Below are positions 43,501 to 52,469 of a stretch of 64,000 nt of DNA, piece by piece. Both the position numbers and the translations under genes were made by a program. Source of the stretch: UA16 sp905478895 (GTDB taxonomy: Bacteria; Bacteroidota; Bacteroidia; Flavobacteriales_D; Sanyastnellaceae); contig CALSQO010000002.1 in NCBI GenBank assembly GCA_943788495.1, forward strand, positions 751,374 to 815,373, given 5' to 3'. Under the pieces are notes generated by a model. It was not told the origin of the DNA and ran no database searches. It saw nothing but the letters and a program-made list of their open reading frames with translations. Numbering within the stretch: the first letter of the stretch is position 1; every line of letters starts with the position of its first letter.

Positions 43501-43912
43501 AAGCAGGCTCGCTTGAAGTGCCAATGCACTGGACCTGCCGCGCTGCGGGGTCGACAGCCAAAACGTATTGCCGGTAAGCCCCCGTGTCTGTGGCAGCGAG
43601 TTCAAATACCACTGCTCGCAACCTTGGTTCATCCGAAGGATTTGAAGGGGTGCTGGATTGACTCTCATCCAACTGCCCTCTCCATTTGCCGGCAAAAGTC
43701 ATGGTTCTTCCGTCTGCGAATGCCTGATGCAAATATGCCGTTCCATCTGCATCGATGGTGAACGTATACGTGCTACCCTTGACCATTGCCGCCTTCCCTC
43801 GAATTAAAATGGGTTCACCATTCGCTTTGCGCATGGCATGTTCGGGTTGTTCGCCGACCCAAGTGCCCAACCACGTTTCCACGGCAAACAAAGGTTCTTC
43901 AACGGAGCGCAC
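43478..43912 (-). CDS. Putative lipoprotein of unknown function, 5' end probably frameshifted
   Basis: A 144-residue frame starting at a GTG: a beta-rich domain with WLGTWVGEQPEHA, GSTYTFTIDADGTAYLHQAF, MTFAGKWRG and a C-terminal YVLAVDPAARQVQCIG. It is lipocalin-like in pattern, not assigned. Upstream in the same frame is SWLFVGCSEST, a lipobox preceded by a stop. In the next frame an ATG at 43976 gives MPLLAWLIL. One extra base near 43950 would unite them into a lipoprotein signal, so the full gene may be 43478-43976. Confidence 0.6.
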   Translation of the reverse strand: MRSVEEPLFAVETWLGTWVGEQPEHAMRKANGEPILIRGKAAMVKGSTYTFTIDADGTAYLHQAFADGRTMTFAGKWRGQLDESQSSTPSNPSDEPRLRAVVFELAATDTGAYRQYVLAVDPAARQVQCIGTSSEPAFSVQLQQ

Positions 43913-44019
43913 TGTGCTTTCGCTGCAACCGACGAATAGCCAGCTGCCGCAGGATCAGCCAGGCCAATAGTGGCATCGAAAATGACGCAGTATTGGTGGG
44001 TCATCCTTCGGAGCACGAT

Positions 44020-46431
44020 TCACTGTATTGGCTCAAGAGGAGAAGCAAGTCGCTCACATTCGTGGTGTTGTCTCCGTTGATGTCGCCGGCGCAAATGGGA
44101 ATGATCACAGCCGTAATCGGCCAGAAAAAGCAATACATCGCTCACGGCAATCAGGCCGTCGTTGTCGAGGTCGCCGGCGCAATCGTTGCAATCAAAGGTG
44201 CACGTGCCATTTTCAATGGTCGCACCGGGATCGAAGTTGCACGCTTCGAAGTTGGTGCAGCCAGCACATGAGAAGTACTCGCAGCTGTTGTCCTCAATGG
44301 TTGCGGATAAATCAAAGTTGCACGCACCTGGCTCCGTGCAGCCTTGGCAGGTCAGGTATTCGCAAGATCCATCGTCCATGGTTGCGCCAGCGGTGTAATT
44401 GCACGCAGCCGCGCTGGTGCAACCGTAGCAGGTTTCAAAATCGCAGCTTTCATCCTCAGTGACAGCTGCGGGGTTGTAGTTGCATGCCATCGGGTCCATG
44501 CATCCGTCGGGATCGACTTCTATGCACAAGTCGTAGATTGAGATTTCAGCTTGGAAGAAGGCTCCTTCGGATCCGCTCCAGCCATTCCCGATTCGAACGT
44601 ACCAATTGCCAATTCCTTCAGGCGCATTTCCAATTGTCGCTGCTCCTACATAGTCCCCGTCCGCAGTGGACTGCCATGAGGACGGCCAAAAACCAGAACT
44701 CGTGCATCCAAAGTCTACATCGAATCCGCCAATTTGCTTGCACGTCCCATCAGGCGCTTCCACAATGATCGAGAGGTCGCTGGCTCGCGTCATGTCCTGT
44801 TGCGTGTTTTCGAAATGCAAGAATACCGTCACAGCAGCCACGTAGCCAAATCCACTCAATGCGATGCTTTCTGTTTCTCCCGGACCAAGCTCGCCTTCAA
44901 TGTTAATGAGTGCTTCACAATCGCATGCTCCGCCCAGTGGTGAGTAAAAGCAGCTGCCATCATCAAATAAGAAAATCTCCTCGTAATTGCATGCGATGGG
45001 ATCCGTGCAGCCAACGCAGCTGCTTCCATCTCCCCCGCAAATGCCACAATCATCTTCGACTGCACAGGAGCCATCGTTGAACTCGGCTTCGGGGTCATAA
45101 TTGCAAAAGGACGGGATGGTGCAGCCGTAATTTTGGCAGCTTGTCGCGAATTCGTCGCAGGAGTCGAAACACGATCCTTGCCCATTGATGGTTGGAATCA
45201 GTGCGTTGCTCTCCACCGTCGGATGAAACTCCAGGTTCACCGACCCACCCGCTACGGCGTGGCAGTAGCTCATGATGGTACCCGTCTGGGGTGCCGGATT
45301 GTTCGTGCAACTGCCCTCAGCAGCGTAGCAATCGTCAATGGGGCCGCCCGGCCATCCGCACCAGTGGGTGTGATTGGATCCGAAATTGTGGCCGAGCTCG
45401 TGCGCAACCACATTGAGGTTCCAGCTGTAATTGTTCAGGTTGTAGGTCAAAGAGGGGTCCAAGTAGGCAGAGAACCCCGCCGCATAATTGGGGCTGCAAA
45501 CAACGTTGAGGTACGCGATGCCTCCTGTACCTGTATCCGGTCTGCGGGTCATGAGGTGAACCAAGTCGCGGGGCCGATTGGCCAAGTCGGGGTTGTTCAG
45601 CCATTCCATTCGAAATGCATCCAACATGGCTCCTGCGTTGCCAACGAAGGATGCGTAAGGGTCAGTTGTTTCCCATACATTCACATAAGAGGCCGCCAAA
45701 TTGACCAGGTTGTCCAACTCTGTCTCATAAATTTCGGAAACACCTGCGAGGAGTGCAAGCGACCATTCAACGGTGTTTCCGCAGTTTTGGTTGAAGGTGT
45801 TGTAGGTATAAAAATCGATGTCAATTGCGACTTCAATGCATGAAGTTACACTGGATCGCTGGCCATGCGGTGCCGGAGAATGTCCGTGTCCTTGGGGCCT
45901 TAGTCCTCGTTCCACTTCCTCCACCCCACAATTGAATGCTGGGGGATTGATGGCATCTGCGATGGCATACAGGACGGAATAACCGGTGTCTATTCCTTTG
46001 CATTCCAGGCCGCCAATCTCGTACTGCACGCCCTCGTGCCGCACCGTTCCTGCAACTTCGTCTGCCATAATTACGAGTGTCCCATGAAATCCTGCGCTGG
46101 CAAATCGGTAGGTGAGCAACTGGGGCGTATAGCGTTCGACGCGGAGCCCTGTCTCGGTCATGTGTCCAATTTCCAAATTTTGGGTGTGCGCCTGAAATCG
46201 TTGCATTTCCACCCATTCGTGCGTGCCATCCGGCAAATTGAGCGGGAGCGTCCACACATCAGGCCGTATTTCTTGAAGCGTCTTTTGCGCCGTTTCGTTC
46301 ACCTGGAAGAAAACGGAAGACTTCCGATCAATTGTAGGCGCGCACAAGCCATCATCTGTTGACAATGCGAAAAGGCTCAAGGGCTGTTCCAGATTCATGC
46401 AGCCCAATTGTGCAACGATTGCTGAAGGCAT
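44020..46431 (-). CDS. Secreted metzincin protease with GCTD repeats, paralogue of the 25-kb protease
   Basis: An 803-residue frame. HELGHNFGSNH at 344-354 with the Met-turn TIMSYCH gives a reprolysin-like metzincin. About six Cys-bounded repeats flank a P-domain-like sandwich (about 530-655), and the tail is dockerin-like (CAGDLDNDGLIAVSDVLLFL). Both ends are shifted. At the 5' end an ATG at 46453 gives MIFFLVCMPSAIVAQ if one T of a T8 run is removed. At the 3' end one extra C near 44114 hides a second dockerin-like repeat (CAGDINGDNTTNVSDLLLLL) ending at 44001. The reconstructed gene is 44001-46453, with the same architecture as 25473-27717. Confidence 0.85.
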   Translation of the reverse strand: MPSAIVAQLGCMNLEQPLSLFALSTDDGLCAPTIDRKSSVFFQVNETAQKTLQEIRPDVWTLPLNLPDGTHEWVEMQRFQAHTQNLEIGHMTETGLRVERYTPQLLTYRFASAGFHGTLVIMADEVAGTVRHEGVQYEIGGLECKGIDTGYSVLYAIADAINPPAFNCGVEEVERGLRPQGHGHSPAPHGQRSSVTSCIEVAIDIDFYTYNTFNQNCGNTVEWSLALLAGVSEIYETELDNLVNLAASYVNVWETTDPYASFVGNAGAMLDAFRMEWLNNPDLANRPRDLVHLMTRRPDTGTGGIAYLNVVCSPNYAAGFSAYLDPSLTYNLNNYSWNLNVVAHELGHNFGSNHTHWCGWPGGPIDDCYAAEGSCTNNPAPQTGTIMSYCHAVAGGSVNLEFHPTVESNALIPTINGQGSCFDSCDEFATSCQNYGCTIPSFCNYDPEAEFNDGSCAVEDDCGICGGDGSSCVGCTDPIACNYEEIFLFDDGSCFYSPLGGACDCEALINIEGELGPGETESIALSGFGYVAAVTVFLHFENTQQDMTRASDLSIIVEAPDGTCKQIGGFDVDFGCTSSGFWPSSWQSTADGDYVGAATIGNAPEGIGNWYVRIGNGWSGSEGAFFQAEISIYDLCIEVDPDGCMDPMACNYNPAAVTEDESCDFETCYGCTSAAACNYTAGATMDDGSCEYLTCQGCTEPGACNFDLSATIEDNSCEYFSCAGCTNFEACNFDPGATIENGTCTFDCNDCAGDLDNDGLIAVSDVLLFLADYGCDHSHLRRRHQRRQHHECERLASPLEPIQ

Positions 46432-46709
46432 GCAGACGAGGAAAAAAAATCATACAGATTAGCAATGCTGAGGATTCACCTCGCTTGGCGGTGGTTGTGA
46501 GAAAGTCCGGCATGGCGCATTTGGATAAGTCCCAAAGTAGTGATTTTCTGATAGATGAAAAATGGGTTTGATTGAAACGCAACTTTTCGTCCGGCAGCAG
46601 CGTACAGGAGGCCATTCATGTTTGTTCAAAACCATAAGAATAGATTTGTTTTTCGATAGATAATCGGAAAATATATCGACAAACGATAGTAAAATTCCAA
46701 TGAATTTGC

Positions 46710-46717
46710 TATCTTTA
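46710..46717 (+). promoter_or_regulatory. Putative -7 box of the giant repeat-protein gene
   Basis: TATCTTTA, a variant of TAnnTTTG, 24 nt before the ATG at 46742. It lies inside the longer frame that starts at 46700 and so favours the later start. The 250-bp divergent gap before it holds nothing else recognisable. Confidence 0.4.
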
Positions 46718-46741
46718 AGTACGAAATGGATTCAATCCGCG

Positions 46742-49700
46742 ATGAATTATTCAACAATCACAACGACATGGAAGCGCTTTTTGCTGCTTCCGATAGCAAC
46801 CTTTTTTCTCACAGGAATGGGGTTTGCTCAGTTTACAGGTTTGGAAAGTGAAATACACGCCACATCTGAACACGGAACTACTTACCACATTTATGCGCAC
46901 TTCGGCTCACCTTCGGATGAAGTCTTAGCGGTGTATTCCATTGGTCAGGAAGAAGAAGGATCGGTGGATCTCAACCTCGAGGTCACTACGAGCTTCTTTC
47001 AAGAAACGACCATTGGTGTGAATTTGGGTTCTGACCTTTTTGGATCGCTTCTAGCGATGTTTCCTGATGCGGCATATGACAGTTGGTTGACGATTGGTTC
47101 AACGAGCAATGCAGATGCTCAAGTATCTAGCATCGGAATGTCTGGAGCCTTTATTGATTTCAATACAGGCACAGGATTCACCTTGGATGGCGCAGTAGGC
47201 GGCAGCTGGTATGTGACCCCAGGTTCCAATCCGCTGGCAATGGCCGGCGAGAATGGCAAAGTATTATTGGCTCAACTGACGGCAGCGGATGGCGTCGATG
47301 GAGCTGGACATGTGATTTGCACATGGAATCTCAATTGGAGAGATGCAGCAGGAGTAGCTCATTATGAGCAAGAATTAGCATTGAATACCCAGGATTTTGT
47401 GATTGACCTCATGGGATGCACTGATGCAACGGCCTGCAACTACGACGAAACAGCAACCGCTGATGATGGCAATTGCCAATACATTGATACTTGTGGTGTT
47501 TGCGGCGGTGATGGAATTGCAGAAGGCGCATGCGATTGCGAAGGAACAACTCCAGAAACAGGCTATGACTGCTCAGGTGATTGCTTAGCAGATGCCGATG
47601 AAGATGGCGTTTGCGATGCATTGGATCCTTGTGTGGGTACAATAGATGCCTGCGGCGTGTGCAACGGTCCTGGCGATGTTTACGCCTGCGGATGCGACGA
47701 GATTCCAGAAGGAGATTGCGATTGCGACGGAAATGTTTTGGATGAATGCGGAGTTTGCGGTGGAGAAGGCATCCCAGAAGGAGATTGCGATTGCAATGGC
47801 AACCAAGCAGATGCCACTGGAGAATGTGCCGGAACATGCGAAATCGATAGTGATAACGATGGTATTTGCGATGATATTGACACGTGTGTAGGCACTGTTG
47901 ATGCCTGCGGCATATGCAATGGCCCTGGAGAGATTTACGAGTGCGGTTGCGCCGATATTCCAGAGGGTGATTGCGATTGCAACGGCAGTGAATTGGACGC
48001 TTTGGGCGTATGCGGTGGGGCTTGTTCGGCCGACGAAGATGCCGACGGCGTTTGCGATGACGCCGACGATTGCATCGGTGAATTGGATGCTTGCGGCATT
48101 TGCAACGGACCAGGCGCGATCTATGATTGCGGTTGTGAAGAAATGCCAGAAAGCGATTGCGATTGCGACGGCAATGTCGTTGACGCCATTGGAGAGTGCG
48201 GAGGAACTTGCCTAGCAGATGAAGATGAAGATGGAATTTGTGATGCCATCGAAGTTTATGGTTGTACCGATGAGCTTGCGACGAACTATTTGCCTGCGGC
48301 AACGGAAGATGATGGTTCATGTACCGTTCCAGCCTTTCCATTCTTGAACGCTGCTGTGCATGCAACGAGTGACGAGGGAACGACTTACCGGCTCTACGCG
48401 CACTTCGGAAATCAGTTCGATGAGTGCATTGCACTATTTGCGGTGGGATCGGACGAGTTGGACCCTGTATCACTTGAATTGGAAGTAACCACGAGTTTCT
48501 TCCAACACCCAGTGGGACTGGGTGGAGCAGATTTGGGTTCGGGCATTCAAACGTTCTTGTTCGGAATGTTCCCCGTTTTGGAGTTTGACAGCTGGTTGAC
48601 CGTTGGTTCGGCGAACAGTTCAGAGGGTGACGTCAGTTCCATCGGAATGTCGGATGCCTTTGATGCATTCAATACGGGCTCTGGATTCACCTTGGCGGGA
48701 ACAACCGGCGGAAGTTGGTACGTCATTCCTGGCGCAAACGCAGGTGCGATTGCCGGCGAAGATGGAAAAGTACTGGTGGGACAATTCACCGTTGCGGATG
48801 ATGAAAATGGCGATCTTGGAATTTTAAGTGGAACATGGAACATGCAATGGCGTGATGAAGGACAAAACTCGGTGGAAACCCGCGGTCTTGAATTCACCAC
48901 AGCAGAATACGTGCCACCTGTTTTTGGTTGCATGGACGAGTTGGCCTGCAATTACAATGAAGAAGCCAATACCGAAGACGGTTCATGTTTGTCGAATGAT
49001 GAATGTGGCATTTGCGGAGGAGATGGCATCGCAGAAGGAGCGTGTGATTGCGAAGGCAATTTCCCAGCAGCTGGTTACGATTGCGATGGCGTTTGCCTCA
49101 GTGATACGGACGAAGATGGCGTTTGCGATGAATTCGAAGTGGCAGGTTGCACAGATGCTACGGCATGTAACTATGATGGAGACGCTACCGATGACAATGG
49201 TTCATGCTTGCAGCTGGACGAATGTGGCATCTGCGGCGGTTCTGGTATTCTCGAGGGCTCTTGTGGTTGCGATGGCACGTTCCCTGAAGCGGGCTACGAT
49301 TGCGATGGTGATTGCCTTGCAGATGCAGACGAAGACGGCATTTGTGATGAATTTGAGATTCCAGGCTGCACAACTTCCTATGCCTGCAACTATAACCCAG
49401 AAGCTACCGATGACGATGGCTCTTGTACGTTTGCGACTCCCGGCACCAACTGCGGTGGCGAGTGCTTAGCCGATCATGACGGAGATGGCATCTGCAATGA
49501 GAATGAATTCGGCGGTTGTACCTCTTCATCCGCTTTGAATTACAACGAAGCAGCCACGGATGATGACGGATCATGTGAATGGCCTGAAGGCTTGTTCACC
49601 GGGCTCAGCTATCAGCTCGTTGGCCATGATTTGATCGAAGGAACTTCTACGTATCGGTTGTATGCCAATTTTGCGGCAGACACGACCATTCAAGTCACTG

Positions 49701-50086
49701 CAGCATACGGAACAGAGGAGTTTAACTGGTCCATCAGTTCCACGGAACCTTTTTATCAGGATGAGTATGGAAGCTTGCTGGCACAGGCGATTAATCCGGC
49801 TTTTTTCGCATCCTTTCCAACCTTGGAATACGATACTTGGTTGGCGTTGGGCGGTGGTCCTGGTTCGTCGCTTGATTTGCAACAAGTAGGACTTGAAACG
49901 TTCTTTTCTGATTTTGAAGAAACCGGAGGGGATGTGTTGGTCAACACAACGGTAGGAGCCAGTTTGTACTACATTCCCGGTGATGATGGAAGTCCATCTG
50001 TCGTTTGTGGACGATGGACAGATGCTCTTGGGCCAATTCACGACCGCGGGTGTTGTTTCGGTTTCTTACAACCTGCAATTCCGTGA
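46742..50086 (+). CDS. Giant secreted GCTD-repeat protein, N-terminal part
   Basis: Signal peptide MNYSTITTTWKRFLLLPIAT... (1-30). Three copies of a beta-sandwich domain start at about 46835 (HATSEHGTTYHIYAHF), 48330 (HATSDEGTTYRLYAHF) and 49595 (GTSTYRLYANF). Between them are GCTD...DDGSC repeats and Cys-rich blocks (CGVCGGDGI, CDCDGN, LADADEDGVCDALD) resembling thrombospondin type-3 calcium repeats. Asp/Glu content is very high. The frame is lost near 50003, where GTCGTTTGTGG has one T too many; the paralogous domains continue with DDGQMLLGQFTT in the next frame. The protein should continue to 52365 (see next entry). Adhesion or calcium binding is inferred. Confidence 0.85.
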   Translation: MNYSTITTTWKRFLLLPIATFFLTGMGFAQFTGLESEIHATSEHGTTYHIYAHFGSPSDEVLAVYSIGQEEEGSVDLNLEVTTSFFQETTIGVNLGSDLFGSLLAMFPDAAYDSWLTIGSTSNADAQVSSIGMSGAFIDFNTGTGFTLDGAVGGSWYVTPGSNPLAMAGENGKVLLAQLTAADGVDGAGHVICTWNLNWRDAAGVAHYEQELALNTQDFVIDLMGCTDATACNYDETATADDGNCQYIDTCGVCGGDGIAEGACDCEGTTPETGYDCSGDCLADADEDGVCDALDPCVGTIDACGVCNGPGDVYACGCDEIPEGDCDCDGNVLDECGVCGGEGIPEGDCDCNGNQADATGECAGTCEIDSDNDGICDDIDTCVGTVDACGICNGPGEIYECGCADIPEGDCDCNGSELDALGVCGGACSADEDADGVCDDADDCIGELDACGICNGPGAIYDCGCEEMPESDCDCDGNVVDAIGECGGTCLADEDEDGICDAIEVYGCTDELATNYLPAATEDDGSCTVPAFPFLNAAVHATSDEGTTYRLYAHFGNQFDECIALFAVGSDELDPVSLELEVTTSFFQHPVGLGGADLGSGIQTFLFGMFPVLEFDSWLTVGSANSSEGDVSSIGMSDAFDAFNTGSGFTLAGTTGGSWYVIPGANAGAIAGEDGKVLVGQFTVADDENGDLGILSGTWNMQWRDEGQNSVETRGLEFTTAEYVPPVFGCMDELACNYNEEANTEDGSCLSNDECGICGGDGIAEGACDCEGNFPAAGYDCDGVCLSDTDEDGVCDEFEVAGCTDATACNYDGDATDDNGSCLQLDECGICGGSGILEGSCGCDGTFPEAGYDCDGDCLADADEDGICDEFEIPGCTTSYACNYNPEATDDDGSCTFATPGTNCGGECLADHDGDGICNENEFGGCTSSSALNYNEAATDDDGSCEWPEGLFTGLSYQLVGHDLIEGTSTYRLYANFAADTTIQVTAAYGTEEFNWSISSTEPFYQDEYGSLLAQAINPAFFASFPTLEYDTWLALGGGPGSSLDLQQVGLETFFSDFEETGGDVLVNTTVGASLYYIPGDDGSPSVVCGRWTDALGPIHDRGCCFGFLQPAIP

Positions 50087-50421
50087 TGAGGCGGAGTCGT
50101 CCCATTACATGACCGATTTGAACCTGACATTCCCCGCATTTGGAGTGGGCTGTACCGATGCATTGGCTTGCAACTTTGATGCTGCAGCAACGGACGATGA
50201 CGGCACGTGTTTTTACGAAACAGACTACCGAGATTGCGACGGAGAGTGCAACAACGATGCACGGACGGCGACAACGTGTGTGACGAAGAAGAAATTCCAG
50301 GTTGTACAGACCTCAGAAGCGTTCAATTACGATCCGTTAGCTACCGATGAAGATGGTAATTGCTTGAGCATAGGTTGCTACGATGAGTTGGCTTGCAATT
50401 ACAATCCGGAAGCCGATGTGA

Positions 50422-52365
50422 ATGATTTGGAGACATGCCTCTATGCAGATGCCTTTCTCGGATTGCGATGGCAATTGCAACGGCGACTACGAAGGTGACG
50501 GAGTAGACGAGTGTGCAGAGGTTTCAGGCTGTGCTTCTGAATCTGCCAACAACTTCAACCCATTGGCTACGAACGATGATGGAAGCTGCGAGTGGGGGGA
50601 CGACACGTTCCAAGGGTTGGTTTACGAAGTGGTGGGAGAGAATACCATCGATGAGGCAACAACCTACCGCGTTTATGCGCAATTTGATACGGACGCTGCC
50701 GTCGACATGACTTCTTTGTTCGGAAATAGCGAGGATCCATGGTTGACAACGGCAACGGAAAGCTTTTACCAGCATCCGTTAGGAGCTGACTTCGGTGGAA
50801 ACATCAACCCCGGTTTCTACGGCACATTCCCAGAGTTGGAGTATGACTCTTGGTTGACGATTGGTGCCGGTCCAGGCGACTACAATGCCCTCGCACAAGA
50901 AAACATGTACATCTACCTGCCCGAATTCAACCTCGGAAATGATTTGATCATTGATACGCCGGATGGTGCTCAGATTTTCTTGAATGACGGTGCCTCCGAT
51001 ACGCAAGGCGTGCCAGATGAAGACGGACGTTTGTTGGTCGGACAATTCACCACGAGTGGTGTGGTCTTCTTGCGCTACAATATCCGATTCCAAGGAGCGG
51101 AAGAGGAGATTTTTGAGTACACCGATGTTGAGCTGACATTCCCAGCGGTCGAAGGAGGTTGCACCGATGCGGATGCTGTGAACTATGATCCTTCAGCCAA
51201 CTTCGATGACCTGACATGCGTCTTCTTGGGATGCACGGATGAAACCGCCGACAATTACGATTCGGCAGCGAATCTAAACGACGATTCTTGTCTTTATGAG
51301 GGGTGTATGGATACCGATGCGGACAACTATGATTTACAAGCCAATGGCGGTGATCAGGATGCAATTTGCTTGTATTCCGGTTGTATGGATTTTGCCGCAG
51401 ACAACTACGATGCCCAAGCCAATACCGGCGATCAAGGTGCAATTTGTATTTACAACGGTTGCATGAATGAAGTCGCTGACAACTATGATCCCATGGCGAA
51501 TGTGGACGATGGTACGTGTTTGTTCACGGGTTGCTCAGACCCCGAAGCGGACAACTATTATGACTTGGCCAACACGGGTGATCAAGTGGAGCTCTGCGTG
51601 TACTTGGGTTGCACAGATGCAGATGCGGACAACTTTGATGCTGGTGCGAACGTGGACGACGATTCATGCCTCTACACGGGTTGCATGGACAACGGTGCCG
51701 ACAACTACGATTCTCAGGCGAATACAGGTGATCAAGATGCCATCTGTCTCTATACGGGTTGCATGGATGAATTGGCTTCCAATTACAATGCAATGGCCAA
51801 CACAGGAGACCAAGAAGCATTGTGTGAGTACACGGGATGTACGAATCCAGATGCGGATAACTTCAACGTAGGAGCCAATGTGGACGATGGATCTTGTGTC
51901 GTTGCCGGTTGTATGTATACAGCGAGTCTCAATTACAACGAAGCAGCCACTTACGATGATGAGTCGTGTGTGTTCCCTGTTCAAGGTTGTACGGATGAAA
52001 ATGCGAGCAACTTCAATCCTGAGGCGGGAATGGAAAATGGTTCTTGCCTCTTTGGAGGATGCACCATATCCAGCGCGACGAACTATGATGCTGCGGCTTC
52101 CGTTGATGATGGCTCTTGTGAGTTTGCCGGTTGCACCGATGAAACGGCGTGCAATTATGATGCAAATGCTTCAACAGACGACGGCACTTGCTTGATCGTC
52201 GGTTGCATGGACACGGACGGGTTGAACTTTGATCCAAACGCCAACTTCCCTGGCGGTTGCGATTACCCAGACGCTTGCCCAGGTGACATCAATGGTGACT
52301 CATTCGTCGATGTATCTGACTTGCTGACGTTCTTCCAGTACTACGGAACTCCTTGCCCTGAATAA
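50422..52365 (+). CDS. Giant secreted GCTD-repeat protein, C-terminal part
   Basis: Continuation of the preceding gene after further shifts at about 50250 (two compensating) and 50446 (one extra base). A fourth beta-sandwich (about 50608-51140, ATTYRVYAQF, YDSWLTIGAG, LLVGQFTTSG) is followed by 15 uninterrupted repeats (51157-52263) of the form GC(T/M)D..ADNYD..AN..D(D/Q)..C. The C-terminus is dockerin-like: CPGDINGDSFVDVSDLLTFF and a last Cys. With net +5 extra bases removed, 46742-52365 reads as one chain of about 1,870 codons. No T9SS tail is visible. Confidence 0.83.
   Translation: MIWRHASMQMPFSDCDGNCNGDYEGDGVDECAEVSGCASESANNFNPLATNDDGSCEWGDDTFQGLVYEVVGENTIDEATTYRVYAQFDTDAAVDMTSLFGNSEDPWLTTATESFYQHPLGADFGGNINPGFYGTFPELEYDSWLTIGAGPGDYNALAQENMYIYLPEFNLGNDLIIDTPDGAQIFLNDGASDTQGVPDEDGRLLVGQFTTSGVVFLRYNIRFQGAEEEIFEYTDVELTFPAVEGGCTDADAVNYDPSANFDDLTCVFLGCTDETADNYDSAANLNDDSCLYEGCMDTDADNYDLQANGGDQDAICLYSGCMDFAADNYDAQANTGDQGAICIYNGCMNEVADNYDPMANVDDGTCLFTGCSDPEADNYYDLANTGDQVELCVYLGCTDADADNFDAGANVDDDSCLYTGCMDNGADNYDSQANTGDQDAICLYTGCMDELASNYNAMANTGDQEALCEYTGCTNPDADNFNVGANVDDGSCVVAGCMYTASLNYNEAATYDDESCVFPVQGCTDENASNFNPEAGMENGSCLFGGCTISSATNYDAAASVDDGSCEFAGCTDETACNYDANASTDDGTCLIVGCMDTDGLNFDPNANFPGGCDYPDACPGDINGDSFVDVSDLLTFFQYYGTPCPE
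51157..52263 (+). repeat. Array of 15 tandem Cys-bounded protein repeats (about 66-75 bp)
   Basis: Each unit runs from GGTTGC (Gly-Cys) to the next. Conserved positions are GC, D, AxNY/F, A and C. Units of two lengths occur, one with DDGSC and one with GDQ.AIC. Amino-acid conservation exceeds DNA identity, so this is an old protein repeat, not a recent satellite. Confidence 0.85.
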
Positions 52366-52407
52366 GGCTTGGAAGATTGGACCAACCATCCAAATTCACT
52401 TGACAGA

Positions 52408-52439
52408 AAGAGCTGCCTTTGGGCGGCTCTTTTCTTTTT
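52408..52439 (+). terminator. Terminator of the giant repeat-protein gene
   Basis: Ten-base-pair stem AAGAGCTGCC/GGCGGCTCTT with one T-G pair, loop TTTG, then TTTCTTTTT. Confidence 0.85.
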
Positions 52440-52458
52440 CTAGAAAAGATGGAAGGCT

Positions 52459-52466
52459 TATTTTTG
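52459..52466 (+). promoter_or_regulatory. -7 box 3 nt from the start of the BNR-repeat protein
   Basis: TATTTTTG matches TAnnTTTG, with 3 nt to the ATG at 52470. It selects this ATG over the in-frame start at 52419. Confidence 0.55.
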
Positions 52467-52469
52467 ACC

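Noticed and set aside
47409..48473. A 354-codon open frame antisense to the giant repeat protein
   Set aside because: Composition is almost only Arg/His/Cys/Leu, the reverse image of Asp/Gly/Cys repeats; no domains.
50000..50450. Programmed ribosomal frameshifting in the giant gene
   Set aside because: Several shifts, two of them compensating over about 60 bp, with no slippery heptamer or downstream structure; error or decay fits better.
51157..52263. Regular repeats of about 70 bp suggesting a CRISPR array
   Set aside because: They are in frame, translate to a conserved protein repeat, and the DNA repeats are not identical; no cas genes.
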